NCBI RefSeq assembly: GCF_025725685.1
Contig: NZ_CP107008.1
Coordinates: 1,054,001-1,118,000, forward strand
DNA from: Halomonas sp. M4R1S46
GTDB lineage: Bacteria > Pseudomonadota > Gammaproteobacteria > Pseudomonadales > Halomonadaceae
DNA: 64,000 bases
Direction: 5' to 3'
Shown here piece by piece: positions 1-7,878 of the stretch. Under the pieces are notes generated by a model. It was not told the DNA's origin and did not search any database. It saw nothing but the letters and a program-made list of their open reading frames with translations. Position 1 is the stretch's first letter. The number at the start of each line of letters is the position of its first letter. Made by a program: the position numbers and the translations under genes.

Positions 1-1789
1 TGGGGATGGCCTCGTAGATGCCCTGCATGATCAGGTCATGCACGAACAGGTAGCTGCCGTCGGGCAGTTCGCGCACCAGGTAGTGGCGCTGTGGCAGGCT
101 GGGACGATAGTCCCGCGACGGCAGCAGCGCCTGCAGCTCCTCGAGGCCGAACCGCTGGCCGATGGTGGCGGCCGCCCGCAGCGCCTGGCGGTCCACCGTG
201 GCCAACTGGTCGAGTTTGGTCTGCACCAGGTGCTTGAGGCTGGCGGGCAGGTCGCCCCCCTTGCGGAACAGCAGCAGCTGGGTCAGGAACAGCGGATTGC
301 CCTGGGCTCGCGTCACGCACTGCGCGACGAAGGCGGGATCGGCGTTGCTGACACATGCGGCCAGCGCTTCGGTCTCGGGCTGGCGCAAGGGGGCGAGGTC
401 GATCAGGGTCAGGGGCAGGTCGGCCAGGCGTGGCCGTAGTCGGGTGTCCAGGGGATCCTGCTCGAGGCGTGACGTCAGCATCCAGATCACCGGGGCGTCG
501 CGGACCTCCTGCAGCAGCGTGGCGAGGAGGGCGAAGAGCGTATCGTCGGCCCAGTGCAGATCCTCGATCACCAGGACCTGGAGCCGCTCGATGGAGCGGC
601 GGCGGATCAGCTTACGTAACGCCTCGCCCTGCCGCGACAGGCGTGTTTCGTGGGTCATGGCCGCGAAGAGCCGCTCGTCCGCCGTGGGCTGCGATAGTCC
701 CAGCAGGGGGCGAAAGAGCATGGCGTGATCGCCGGCCAGCCGCAGCCGGCGCAGCTGTTCCTGGAGCTGGCGTTCCGCGGCATCGGGGGCATCGGGCAGT
801 GCGAGCAGCGAGCGCACCAGTTGGGCGAGGGGGCCCTCGTTGCTGCGGCTGCCGAAGTCGAGCACGGCGGCTCCGTGCCGGTCGGCGTCCAGCTGCTGCG
901 CCATGTCGGTGAATTCGTCGACCAGCCGGGTCTTGCCGATGCCCGCCACGCCGCGTACGTAGAGCACGTGCCCCACCTGGTAGTCCCGCGTGGTCTCGAG
1001 TACCGCCTTGAGTTGGCTGATTTCGAGGTGGCGGCCGATCAGATCGAAGTGACTGACCTGCTGAGCGTCCCGGGGATAGAGGAAGCGCCACCAGTCTCGC
1101 GAGGCCGCATCGCTGAAGGCGAAGCGCTCGCCAAGCTGCACCGCCAGCCCCCGCTCGACCCAGATCGACGGCAGCTCGGTGTCGGTCGCGGGGGGCAGGG
1201 CATCGCCGTCGGTTGCGGACGCCCGGGACGCCGGCCACTGTCGAGTGTCGCAGCACAGGCGTCCCCTTCGGATCCCGGCGGCGGCGACCCGCTGGGCCAC
1301 GGCGATGGCGCATTGCAGGCAGCGCAGGGCGTCACTGCGGTAGGCGCGCGGCAACCCGAAGCTGGCCTCCAGGCACCTGCCATCCCCGGGCTGGGGGGTG
1401 CCCCCGAACTGGTCGATGAGGTTGGCGATCGTCGTCGCGACCCCGTCGGGAAACGCCTCCGCCCAGACGCTCAGGCGGATGACCGTACGGCTCTCGTCGT
1501 CGTCCGGCAACGTCGCCACGTCGCTGGAGGGTGTCGTTGGGGAAGCGACCGTGCAGGCGGCGAGTCGTTCGACCTCGGTGCCGTGGACGGTCGCGAGGTG
1601 CCGGGCGGTGCGGTAAAGCACCGGCTTGCCGCTCTCGGCACGCTTGATCGAGGCGATGGACACGCACAGCCGCTGCTCGAAACAACGCTGGGCAAGGGCT
1701 TCCTGGCTCAACCCCAGGCGCTTGCGCAACTGCTTGAGACACTTGGCATCCAGCACCAGGCGGCCGTCCTGCCGCGTTGTCCCTGCCAC
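1..1789 (-). CDS. HTH / degenerate cyclase-like / AAA ATPase regulator (3' end beyond window)
   Basis: Partial gene; 596 codons are visible from a GTG at 1789, which has an AGGAG ribosome binding site seven bases upstream. Residues 14-60 form an Xre-type helix-turn-helix (RKRLGLSQEALAQRC). Residues about 100-230 resemble a class III nucleotidyl cyclase fold (GG-x-GDG then ASFG, followed by the usual helix) without evident catalytic metal ligands. From residue 250 a STAND/AAA ATPase starts, with Walker A GVAGIGKT at 280-287 and Walker B VLVIED at 405-410 followed by LHWADD. This order is known from large signal-transduction ATPases that drive transcription or protein interaction; the C-terminal sensor or repeat domain lies outside the window. 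No target can be read from the sequence. The divergent neighbour is the FadR-type regulator. Confident about the domains, not about the role. Confidence 0.8.
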   Translation of the reverse strand, partial: MAGTTRQDGRLVLDAKCLKQLRKRLGLSQEALAQRCFEQRLCVSIASIKRAESGKPVLYRTARHLATVHGTEVERLAACTVASPTTPSSDVATLPDDDESRTVIRLSVWAEAFPDGVATTIANLIDQFGGTPQPGDGRCLEASFGLPRAYRSDALRCLQCAIAVAQRVAAAGIRRGRLCCDTRQWPASRASATDGDALPPATDTELPSIWVERGLAVQLGERFAFSDAASRDWWRFLYPRDAQQVSHFDLIGRHLEISQLKAVLETTRDYQVGHVLYVRGVAGIGKTRLVDEFTDMAQQLDADRHGAAVLDFGSRSNEGPLAQLVRSLLALPDAPDAAERQLQEQLRRLRLAGDHAMLFRPLLGLSQPTADERLFAAMTHETRLSRQGEALRKLIRRRSIERLQVLVIEDLHWADDTLFALLATLLQEVRDAPVIWMLTSRLEQDPLDTRLRPRLADLPLTLIDLAPLRQPETEALAACVSNADPAFVAQCVTRAQGNPLFLTQLLLFRKGGDLPASLKHLVQTKLDQLATVDRQALRAAATIGQRFGLEELQALLPSRDYRPSLPQRHYLVRELPDGSYLFVHDLIMQGIYEAIP

Positions 1790-1829
1790 GAGCCGACTCC
1801 TTTTCTATGCTGAGACCAGCACCGAGTGT

Positions 1830-1845
1830 CATGAGATTTCTCATG
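1830..1845. promoter_or_regulatory. Inverted repeat, possible operator of the HTH/ATPase gene
   Basis: CATGAGA and TCTCATG form perfect 7-base arms around a TT, 41 bases upstream of the GTG start. A self-binding site for the Xre-type domain is possible; this is inference from position only. Confidence 0.3.
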
Positions 1846-2080
1846 CTCTCAAGAAGATCATAGCCCAGTCGGAGGGTCAGGACGGTTGTCCTGTCCCTCC
1901 TCGGGCAGCGGGGCGGACGTGTCGCCGGCCCCTGCGACCCTGGCGCGAGTGCCTGGTGGATTCCGAACCCGCCGCTCTCTCCGGGCGATGCATCGCCTCG
2001 ATGCCGGGGCGGAGCAGGCCATGGCCGTCTAGCGAAAGGCGCGAGAGGGGGACCAAAGTCTAAAGGCACTAAGTCCGAAT

Positions 2081-2124
2081 TTGTTCGACCCTATGTCCGA
2101 CATAGAAAGCATAGGGTCCGACAA
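2081..2124. promoter_or_regulatory. Nested palindromic operator upstream of the FadR-type regulator
   Basis: TTGTTCGACCCTATG (2081-2095) and CATAGGGTCCGACAA (2110-2124) pair with only two mismatches. Inside lies a second dyad, TATGTC-C-GACATA (2092-2104). The core GTCnGAC with AT-rich flanks is the usual look of FadR/FCD operators. It ends 27 bases before the regulator's ATG, so autoregulation and control of the downstream TRAP genes are likely; this is inferred, not shown. Confidence 0.55.
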
Positions 2125-2150
2125 GGGCCGCGATCCACGAAAGGCACCCC

Positions 2151-2936
2151 ATGTCCCAAGCTCCCGACAGTTCCCGTCGCTCGACGCGACCCGATATTGC
2201 CGACTTCCTCGCCGAGGCCATCTTCAGCGGGGAATACGCACCGGGTGAGTTCGTGCCCAAGGAACTGGATCTCTGCGAGCGCTTCGGCGTCAGCCGCAGC
2301 ACGGTACGCAGCGCCCTGCAGACCCTGGTGGCGGCGGGGCTGCTGACCCGGATCTCGGGGCAGGGCACGCGGGTTCGCCCCTTGCAGGAGTGGCACCTGC
2401 TCGATCCGCGGGTCAGTGCCTGGATGGCGCGCTTCGCCCAGCCCAATCCGCGGATCCAGCGGGAGATCTTCGCCTTCCGGGTCGCCGTGGAGCCCTTCGT
2501 CGCCCGCCTGGCGGCCGAGCACGCCACCGCGGCGGATCTGCTGGCCATCGAGTCGGCCTACGACGGCATGATCCGGGCCCTGGAGCAGGATGACCTGCGC
2601 TGGCAGGGCCTGTCCCACGACGAGCACGACGTGGCCTTCCACGAGGCCATCTTCGCGGCGTCGCACAACCTGGTCTGGGCACAGATCAGCCATGTGCTCA
2701 AGCCCGCCATCGCGCTGCTGGTGGAGCGCTCCAACCACAGTGCCGACGAGCTCAACGACAGCATGGAACGCCATCGCCGGGTGATGGAGGCGATTCGCCT
2801 GCGTCAGCCGGAGCAGGCCGCCGCGGCGGCACTCACGGTGCTGGAACGTACCGGCCGGGATCTGGGCCTGGAAGGCCTGATGCCCTCTCTTGCCACCCTC
2901 GAAGTCCCAACAAGAAGCGAAAAGGAAGCCTCATGA
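2151..2936 (+). CDS. FadR/GntR-family transcriptional regulator (FCD domain)
   Basis: A 261-aa regulator. Residues 14-77 are a winged helix-turn-helix of the GntR class (PKELDLCERFGVSRSTVRSAL). Residues 100-245 are the all-helical FCD ligand domain, with metal-ligand candidates Asp160, His164 and His208 (DVAFHEAIF; MERHRRVMEAI). Length fits the subfamily. The stop overlaps the start of the TRAP binding-protein gene (ATGATG at 2933), so it is co-transcribed with the transporter it presumably controls. FCD regulators usually respond to sugar acids or other organic acids, and the gluconokinase gene that faces this operon points the same way. The effector itself cannot be deduced. Confidence 0.9.
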   Translation: MSQAPDSSRRSTRPDIADFLAEAIFSGEYAPGEFVPKELDLCERFGVSRSTVRSALQTLVAAGLLTRISGQGTRVRPLQEWHLLDPRVSAWMARFAQPNPRIQREIFAFRVAVEPFVARLAAEHATAADLLAIESAYDGMIRALEQDDLRWQGLSHDEHDVAFHEAIFAASHNLVWAQISHVLKPAIALLVERSNHSADELNDSMERHRRVMEAIRLRQPEQAAAAALTVLERTGRDLGLEGLMPSLATLEVPTRSEKEAS

Positions 2937-3952
2937 TGTTCAACACGCCTCTCAAGACCCTGACCGTCGCCGTCCTCGGCGCCATGGCCTTCAATGCCCA
3001 GGCCGCCGAGTACGAGTGGACCTTCCAGACCTCCGAGACCGCGGGGGAGCCGCAGTTCGAGATGAAGAAGGCCTGGGCGGACAACGTCGAGCAGATGTCC
3101 GACGGCCGCATTGCCATCGAGATCCTGCCGGTGGGCGCCGTGGTCCAGGCCAACCAGACCCTGCAGGCCGTCGAGTCCGGCATCCTGCAGGGCCACATGA
3201 CCGATCCCAGCTACTTCACCGGGCGCGATCCGGCCTTCGGCATGATCGGCAACCTGGTCGGCGCCTGGAGCGACCCCTACGACTTCCTCGACTACATGAA
3301 CAACGCCGGGGGCGAGGAGCTCTACAACAAGCTGGTCGAGCCCTATGGCCTGCACCTGATCGGCGCCGCCGCCACCGGCCTGGAGTCGCTGCCGTCCACC
3401 AAGCCGATCCGTTCGGTCGAGGACATGCAGGGCCTCAAGTTGCGCGCCCCGGAAGGCATGGTCTACAACATCTTCGAGGCCGCCGGCGCCACCCCGGTCA
3501 ACCTGCCGGGCTCCGAGGTCTACACCGGCCTGGAGAAGGGGGTGATCGACGCCGCCGACTATACGGTGTTCGCCACCAACCAGTCCCAGGGTCTGCACGA
3601 GTTCGCGCCCTATCCGCTGTATCCCGGCTTCCACTCCCTGCCGATGGTTTCGGTGTCGCTGAACAAGGAGATCTGGGACAGCCTGCCGGCGGACCTCAAG
3701 GCGATCCTCGAGACCTCCGTGGACGACCTGGCCTACGAGATGGTCGCCGAGCTCAAGACCCGCGACCTGGAAGCCGTGCGTGAGGCGCGCCAGAACCCGG
3801 ACATCGAGATCATCGACCTGCCGGCGGAGGAGCGCACCAAGTTCCGCAACATCGCCAAGGAAGAGTGGGCGACCTGGGCCGAGAAGAACGAGATCACCGG
3901 CGAGTTCTACGAGTCGGTGGTGGCCTACCTGGAAAACCACAACCTGCTGTAA
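2933..3952 (+). CDS. TRAP transporter solute-binding protein (DctP family)
   Basis: A 339-aa periplasmic receptor. Residues 1-24 are a Sec signal peptide ending AQA, followed by the mature start AEYEWTFQTSE. The body has the DctP fold: a conserved LKLRAPEGMVYN stretch around residues 167-180 where the family carries the arginine that contacts the substrate carboxylate, then a VDAADYTV-like segment (here VIDAADYTVFATN). The first gene of a three-gene TRAP set and fused by overlap to the regulator gene. Substrate is an organic acid; a sugar acid such as gluconate is plausible because gluconokinase lies next door, but this is inference. The start could also be the second ATG at 2936. Confidence 0.9.
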   Translation: MMFNTPLKTLTVAVLGAMAFNAQAAEYEWTFQTSETAGEPQFEMKKAWADNVEQMSDGRIAIEILPVGAVVQANQTLQAVESGILQGHMTDPSYFTGRDPAFGMIGNLVGAWSDPYDFLDYMNNAGGEELYNKLVEPYGLHLIGAAATGLESLPSTKPIRSVEDMQGLKLRAPEGMVYNIFEAAGATPVNLPGSEVYTGLEKGVIDAADYTVFATNQSQGLHEFAPYPLYPGFHSLPMVSVSLNKEIWDSLPADLKAILETSVDDLAYEMVAELKTRDLEAVREARQNPDIEIIDLPAEERTKFRNIAKEEWATWAEKNEITGEFYESVVAYLENHNLL

Positions 3953-4039
3953 GCCTTCCGGCCGGCGGACGCCGCCGGCCGGCTGTCACGTCCCGGGCCA
4001 TCCGCGCGGATGGCCCGCCCCTTTCGTTGAGGAAGTCTC

Positions 4040-4636
4040 ATGACTCGAGAGTCTCGTCGCCCGGAGGGCGGCTCGGCCTCTGACGAGGTTGTCCCTGTCG
4101 ACCCGGTGCGCAACGTCTTCGATCGCGGCGTCATGGCCTGTGGCCGCCTGGCGGCCTGGCTGGTGTTCGTCGCCATGGTCATCAGTGTCTTCGAGGTCGT
4201 CATGCGCTACGCCTTCGGCTCGCCGACCTCCTGGGTGCATGAAAGCGTGGTCATGCTGGTGGGGGTGAGCTTCGCCCTCGGCGGCCCCGCGGCCCTGGCC
4301 TGCAATCGGCATATCCGGGTGCGGGTGCTCTACGACAGCGTCGGGCCCAAGGCCAAGCTGTGGCTCGACCGCTTCAATGACCTGGTGACCTTCCTGTTCT
4401 GCCTGGGCATGACCTACGCGGCCACGGTGATGTTCTGGAACGCCTCTCACAATCCGCTGGGCGAGTGGCAGCTGGAGCGCTCCGGCACCGCCTGGAACCC
4501 GCCCATCCCGGCCCTGGTGAAGGGCATGATCCTGCTGGCCCTGGCGATCATGTGCGTGCAGGCGCTGCTGCACCTGGGGCAGTCGCTGCGCGGCAAGCCG
4601 GCCCCCGACCCCGATGACATGGAGGGCACCGCCTGA
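4040..4636 (+). CDS. TRAP transporter small permease (DctQ family)
   Basis: 198 aa with about four hydrophobic helices (roughly residues 35-57, 68-92, 110-135 and 160-183), the normal architecture of the DctQ subunit. A hydrophilic N-terminal tail of about 30 residues precedes the first helix. AGGAAG sits seven bases before the ATG. It lies 87 bases after the binding-protein gene and its stop overlaps the start of the large permease gene (TGATG), so translation of the two membrane subunits is coupled. It forms the inner-membrane complex with the DctM homologue. Confidence 0.88.
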   Translation: MTRESRRPEGGSASDEVVPVDPVRNVFDRGVMACGRLAAWLVFVAMVISVFEVVMRYAFGSPTSWVHESVVMLVGVSFALGGPAALACNRHIRVRVLYDSVGPKAKLWLDRFNDLVTFLFCLGMTYAATVMFWNASHNPLGEWQLERSGTAWNPPIPALVKGMILLALAIMCVQALLHLGQSLRGKPAPDPDDMEGTA

Positions 4637-5937
4637 TGGATATCGCCAACGGAACCCTCCTGCTGGTAGGCCTGATCTTCGCGCTGCTGGTCACCGGCCT
4701 GCCGCTGGCCTTCATCACCGGCCTGGTGGCGCTCGCCTTCACCTTCGGCTGGTTCGGCCCCGATGCCCTGCCGCTGGTCACCAGCCGGGTCTACGGCTTC
4801 GTCACCGAGTACTCGCTGGTGGCAGTGCCGATGTTCGTGCTGATGGCCTCGCTGCTCGACCGCTCGGGGATCGCCAAGGACCTGTTCAACGCCATGCGCG
4901 TGTTCGCCGGCCGCCTGCCCGGTGGCGTGGCGGTGCAGACCATCGTGGTGGCCTTCTTCCTGGCCGCGCTGTCGGGGATCATCGGCGGCGAGATCGTGCT
5001 GCTCGGCATCCTGGCCCTGCCGCAGATGCTGCGCCTGGGCTACGACAAGCACCTGTCCATCGGCGTGGTCTGCGCCGGCGGGGCGCTGGGCACCATGATG
5101 CCGCCGTCCATCGTGCTGATCATCTACGGCCTGATCGCCTCGGAGTCGATCGCCGACCTGTTCACCGCGGCGATCACCCCGGCGGTGATCCTGATGCTCT
5201 CCTACATCGGCTACGTGCTGGTGCGCTGCCTGAAGAATCCCGCCATGGGCCCGCCGATGAGCGATGCCGACCGCGAGGAAGGCTTCGCCAACCGTTGGCA
5301 GGCCCTCAAGGCGATCGTCGTCCCGGGGCTGATCGCGGTGCTGGTGCTGGGCTCGATCTACGGCGGCGTGGCCTCGGTGACCGAGGCGGCGGCCATGGGC
5401 GTGTTCGGCGTGCTGCTGGCGGTGGTCGCCCGCGGCGAGTTCTCGCTGAAGACCATGCACGAGAGCCTGGGCCAGACGCTGATCACCTGCGGCATGATCA
5501 TCTGGATCGGCATCGGCGCCGCGGCGCTGGTCGGGGTCTACAACCTGATGGGCGGCAACCGCTTCATCTCGGGCATGATCATGGGCCTGGACGTGGCGCC
5601 GATCATGATCATCCTGGTGATGATGGCGATCCTGCTGGTGCTGGGCATGTTCCTCGACTGGATCGGCGTGGCCATGCTGACCCTGCCGATCTTCGTGCCG
5701 ATCGTCGAGCAGCTGGGCTACAGCCCGATCTGGTTCGGCATCCTGTTCGCCGTGAACATGCAGGTGTCCTTCCTGTCGCCACCCTTCGGCCCGGCGGCCT
5801 TCTACCTCAAGGGCGTGGCGCCGCCCGAGGTCAGCCTCAAGGACATCTTCGTCTCGCTGCTGCCGTTCATCGCCCTGCAGCTCTGCGTGCTGTTCGCGCT
5901 GCTGTTCTGGCCCAACCTGGCCATGTGGCTGGTGTGA
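4636..5937 (+). CDS. TRAP transporter large permease (DctM family)
   Basis: 433 aa, close to the family norm, with about 12 hydrophobic helices in two inverted halves. Recognisable DctM segments include a VPMFVLMASLLDRSG stretch near residue 60, GGALGTMMPPSIVLIIYG near residue 150 and the conserved PPFGPAAFYLKG near the C-terminus. It is the sodium-coupled transport channel of the TRAP system. The gene is followed by a 260-base gap with a strong bidirectional terminator at 6146-6173 before the convergent gluconokinase gene. Confidence 0.92.
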   Translation: MDIANGTLLLVGLIFALLVTGLPLAFITGLVALAFTFGWFGPDALPLVTSRVYGFVTEYSLVAVPMFVLMASLLDRSGIAKDLFNAMRVFAGRLPGGVAVQTIVVAFFLAALSGIIGGEIVLLGILALPQMLRLGYDKHLSIGVVCAGGALGTMMPPSIVLIIYGLIASESIADLFTAAITPAVILMLSYIGYVLVRCLKNPAMGPPMSDADREEGFANRWQALKAIVVPGLIAVLVLGSIYGGVASVTEAAAMGVFGVLLAVVARGEFSLKTMHESLGQTLITCGMIIWIGIGAAALVGVYNLMGGNRFISGMIMGLDVAPIMIILVMMAILLVLGMFLDWIGVAMLTLPIFVPIVEQLGYSPIWFGILFAVNMQVSFLSPPFGPAAFYLKGVAPPEVSLKDIFVSLLPFIALQLCVLFALLFWPNLAMWLV

Positions 5938-6055
5938 TCTCGCGCCGGCTGCGGCCGGGGCGTGGCCCTGCCGGGAGCGCGGCCATTCCCCTGGACGGCG
6001 AGCCCGCGAGCATCGCACGATGCCGAGGGAATGCTGACAGGATCAAGGAGGCTCC

Positions 6056-6076
6056 ATGATCGCTATTCGGCGGTGA
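6056..6076 (+). other. Six-codon reading frame behind a strong ribosome binding site
   Basis: AAGGAGG ends six bases before an ATG that encodes only MIAIRR and then TGA. It is the best ribosome binding site in the dctM-gntK gap. It may be the start of a deleted gene or a leader remnant; no function can be assigned. Confidence 0.2.
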
Positions 6077-6145
6077 ATCCATCGTGATGGCGGGAGGAAT
6101 TTTTCACGATAGGCCATGGTCAAAATGGCCATGAAGTAGCCATAA

Positions 6146-6173
6146 AGAAAGCGGCGCCTTGGCGCCGCTTTCT
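6146..6173. terminator. Bidirectional Rho-independent terminator
   Basis: Perfect 13-base arms AGAAAGCGGCGCC / GGCGCCGCTTTCT around a TT loop, followed by TGTCTTTT on the plus strand. It lies between the convergent TRAP operon and gluconokinase gene and can serve both. Confidence 0.9.
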
Positions 6174-6198
6174 GTCTTTTCATGGCCGGTCAATCGGC

Positions 6199-6711
6199 TC
6201 AGGTGGAGCGGAGTCGTGTCGTGAAGGCATCGACGATGTCCCGGGGTGTCGAGCGGATGTTGCAGCGAAAGGCCTCCGTCTCGTCGGGGACCTCGAGGGT
6301 CGCGAGCTGGCTGTCGAGCATGTGCGCGCCGGCGAAGAAGTGATCGTCCCGGGCATCGAGCCGCGTCAGCAGCAGCTCGCGGCTGCCGTGAAGATAGAGG
6401 ATCTTCAGGTCGGGAGCGCCCTGGCGAAGGCGGTCCCGGTAGCGGCGCTTGAGGGCCGAGCAACCGATGACCAGCGACTTGCCCTCGGTGCGGTAGCGCC
6501 GGTAGAGGTCGGCCAGGGTCTGTAGCCAGGCGGCACGGTCGTCGTCGGTGAGGGGTTCGCCCCGGGCCATCTTGGCGATGCTGGCGGCGCTGTGATGGTC
6601 ATCCCCGTCGATGAAGGTGGCGTCGATGGTCGCGGCAACCTGGCGTCCTATATGAGACTTTCCCGATCCGGAAACCCCCATGACGAGAATGCTTTTTGCG
6701 TCGGTGTTCAT
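6199..6711 (-). CDS. gntK: Gluconokinase
   Basis: 170 aa when started at the ATG at 6711 (MNTDAKSILVMG), which has an AAGAAGA ribosome binding site; an in-frame ATG 17 codons upstream lacks one. It phosphorylates gluconate to 6-phosphogluconate in the cytoplasm. Walker A is GVSGSGKS at residues 12-19; FIDGDDHH follows, then a CSALKRRYRDRLR segment that matches the gluconate kinase (GntK/IdnK) signature, and the LID region HFFAGAHMLDSQLATLE. Length equals the family. It faces the TRAP operon across a shared terminator, which supports a sugar-acid uptake and catabolism unit, though on its own promoter. Confidence 0.95.
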   Translation of the reverse strand: MNTDAKSILVMGVSGSGKSHIGRQVAATIDATFIDGDDHHSAASIAKMARGEPLTDDDRAAWLQTLADLYRRYRTEGKSLVIGCSALKRRYRDRLRQGAPDLKILYLHGSRELLLTRLDARDDHFFAGAHMLDSQLATLEVPDETEAFRCNIRSTPRDIVDAFTTRLRST

Positions 6712-6801
6712 GCGAGAATCTTCTTTATTTTGGCGTCCATTGGGTGCCAGTGATTCTAGCATTTTTCCAGCAAAGGGAGAGAGGCTCCTGGGCGAAAAGC
6801 C

Positions 6802-6824
6802 ACGCCTGCCGCATGGGCAGGCGT
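6802..6824 (-). terminator. Terminator of the decayed minus-strand gene
   Basis: ACGCCTGCC and GGCAGGCGT form perfect 9-base arms around a 5-base loop; on the minus strand a GGCTTTTCG stretch follows. It directly follows the stop codon of the nitrilase-like remnant at 6831. Confidence 0.6.
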
Positions 6825-6830
6825 CGTCGC

Positions 6831-7200
6831 TCAGCGGTAGCCGGCCATCAGCTCGCGCACCAGGGGGGTAACGGCATCGCGGATTCGCGAGCCGCCCCAG
6901 AAATGGCTGTCGCCCTCGGAGCCGTAGCGGTTGGCCATGATCACCGGGGACCGTAGGTCATGGCGTAGCAGCGTACGCTCGGCAGCCAGTTCGGCTCGTT
7001 GGAGGAGTCGTCGCTGACGATGTCGCGGGCCGCCTCGCGCAGGGCGGGATCGACGTTGTGGATGGCGGGGTAGGTGTTGCGGACGATCGGCAGCAGTGAG
7101 TAGAGCAGCACCGCGATTACCGCCGGCAGGTAGCCGATACCCTGTCCATCAGCGAGAGCACCGGGATCATGATCCCGAACAGGGTGATGGATGAGAACGA
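6831..7200 (-). pseudogene. Decayed fusion of a ProW/OpuBB-like permease fragment and a nitrilase-family C-terminus
   Basis: Reading the minus strand from about 7200, TLFGIMIPVLSLMD is followed after a frameshift near 7140 by GIGYLPAVIAVLLYSLLPIV and RNTY-x-AIHNVDPALREAAR, the typical inner part of a glycine betaine/choline ABC permease (ProW/OpuBB). At about 7025 this stops matching and turns into NEPNWLPSVRCYAMTYG, then after a second frameshift near 6945 VIMANRYGSEGDSHFWGGSRI, as in the C-terminal part of carbon-nitrogen hydrolases (nitrilase/amidase family), ending at 6831. Both pieces lack their N-termini. This is a deletion scar joining two former genes, with later point indels. Nothing here can encode a working protein. 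Confidence 0.75.
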
Positions 7201-7293
7201 TTAGCGTTATTGATGGCATCGGCGCTGAACGTGTCGCGAACCCCCGGGGACCGGGCGGGAAAGGGCCAGAAGGCTTCACATCGAAATCATACA

Positions 7294-7308
7294 GGACTAA
7301 AATGGTCC
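7294..7308. promoter_or_regulatory. Probable operator of the Rrf2/IscR-type regulator
   Basis: GGAC-TAAAATG-GTCC is a 15-base dyad 41 bases before the regulator's start. The spacing and the GACTAAA core resemble binding sites of Rrf2-family Fe-S regulators, so autoregulation of the suf operon is likely. The match is by eye. Confidence 0.5.
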
Positions 7309-7348
7309 GCAATCGATCTTGAGGGGGCTGTCCCCGGGGAGTCAGGCA

Positions 7349-7810
7349 TTGCTCAAGTTGTCCCGACTGACCGACTACGCGGCCGTGGTGATGGCGCAGA
7401 TCGCCCGCCATCCCGAGCAGCCGCATGCCGCGGCAGAGCTCGCCGAGGCGGTGCAGCTGCCGCATCCCACGGTCAGCAAGACCCTGAAGATGCTGGTCAA
7501 GGCGGGCCTGCTGGAGTCGCGCCGTGGTGCTCAGGGGGGCTACTCCCTGGCCCGGCCGGCTTCACGGATCACCGCCAGCGACATCATCTCGGCCATCGAG
7601 GGGCCCGTGGCGATGACCGAGTGCAGCCAGGCCGAGGGCGACTGTGAGCTGGTCGCGACCTGTGGGGTGTCCGACAACTGGCAGCGCGTCTCGCTGGCGG
7701 TGCGTACCCTGCTCGACAGCGTGACCCTGGCCCACCTGGCCGATACCACCCCGATCAAGCTGCCGGTGCAGCTGCCCATACAGAGCGTGAGCCTGGCCGT
7801 CGAGGCCTGA
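7349..7810 (+). CDS. Rrf2/IscR-family regulator of the SUF operon
   Basis: 153 aa if started at the TTG at 7349 (LLKLSRLTDYA), which has GGGGA upstream and gives the family N-terminus; a longer frame from an ATG at 7319 adds ten unrelated residues. The winged helix covers residues 1-70 (HPTVSKTLKMLVKAGLLESRRGAQGGYSLAR). Three cysteines at 92, 99 and 105 match the [2Fe-2S] ligands of IscR, so it senses cluster status. It lies 68 bases upstream of sufB and is best viewed as the SUF-system regulator that represses or activates the operon according to Fe-S demand. The suf genes follow on the same strand. Confidence 0.9.
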   Translation: MLKLSRLTDYAAVVMAQIARHPEQPHAAAELAEAVQLPHPTVSKTLKMLVKAGLLESRRGAQGGYSLARPASRITASDIISAIEGPVAMTECSQAEGDCELVATCGVSDNWQRVSLAVRTLLDSVTLAHLADTTPIKLPVQLPIQSVSLAVEA

Positions 7811-7878
7811 TCACCATCGGAATCACCACCCGAGGCGAGCCCCGCTCGCCGACCCAACCGCCCGGGAGGGGACACATC

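Larger units (their letters stand above)
1790..2150. other. Divergent intergenic region
   Basis: This 361-base stretch separates the minus-strand HTH/ATPase gene from the plus-strand FadR-type gene. It holds a small inverted repeat at 1830-1845 and a nested palindrome at 2081-2124. Frames crossing it have no ribosome binding site or family resemblance; I see no further gene. Confidence 0.7.
6712..7348. other. Intergenic region with gene remnants
   Basis: Between gntK and the iron-sulfur regulator there is no intact gene. The stretch holds a terminator, the composite pseudogene and, at its right end, the probable operator of the regulator gene. Confidence 0.75.

Noticed and set aside
725..1813. 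362-codon plus-strand frame at the left end
   Set aside because: The minus strand encodes a coherent HTH/ATPase protein through the whole interval; the plus frame has no motif.
2933..5937. C4-dicarboxylate specificity for the TRAP system
   Set aside because: Only the general TRAP fold is visible; the gluconokinase neighbour and FCD regulator argue equally or better for sugar acids, so no substrate is named.
4447..6018. 523-codon minus-strand frame rich in His, Gln and Asp across dctM
   Set aside because: Mirror image of the GC-rich dctQ/dctM codons, low complexity, no ribosome binding site; the plus-strand genes are clear family members.
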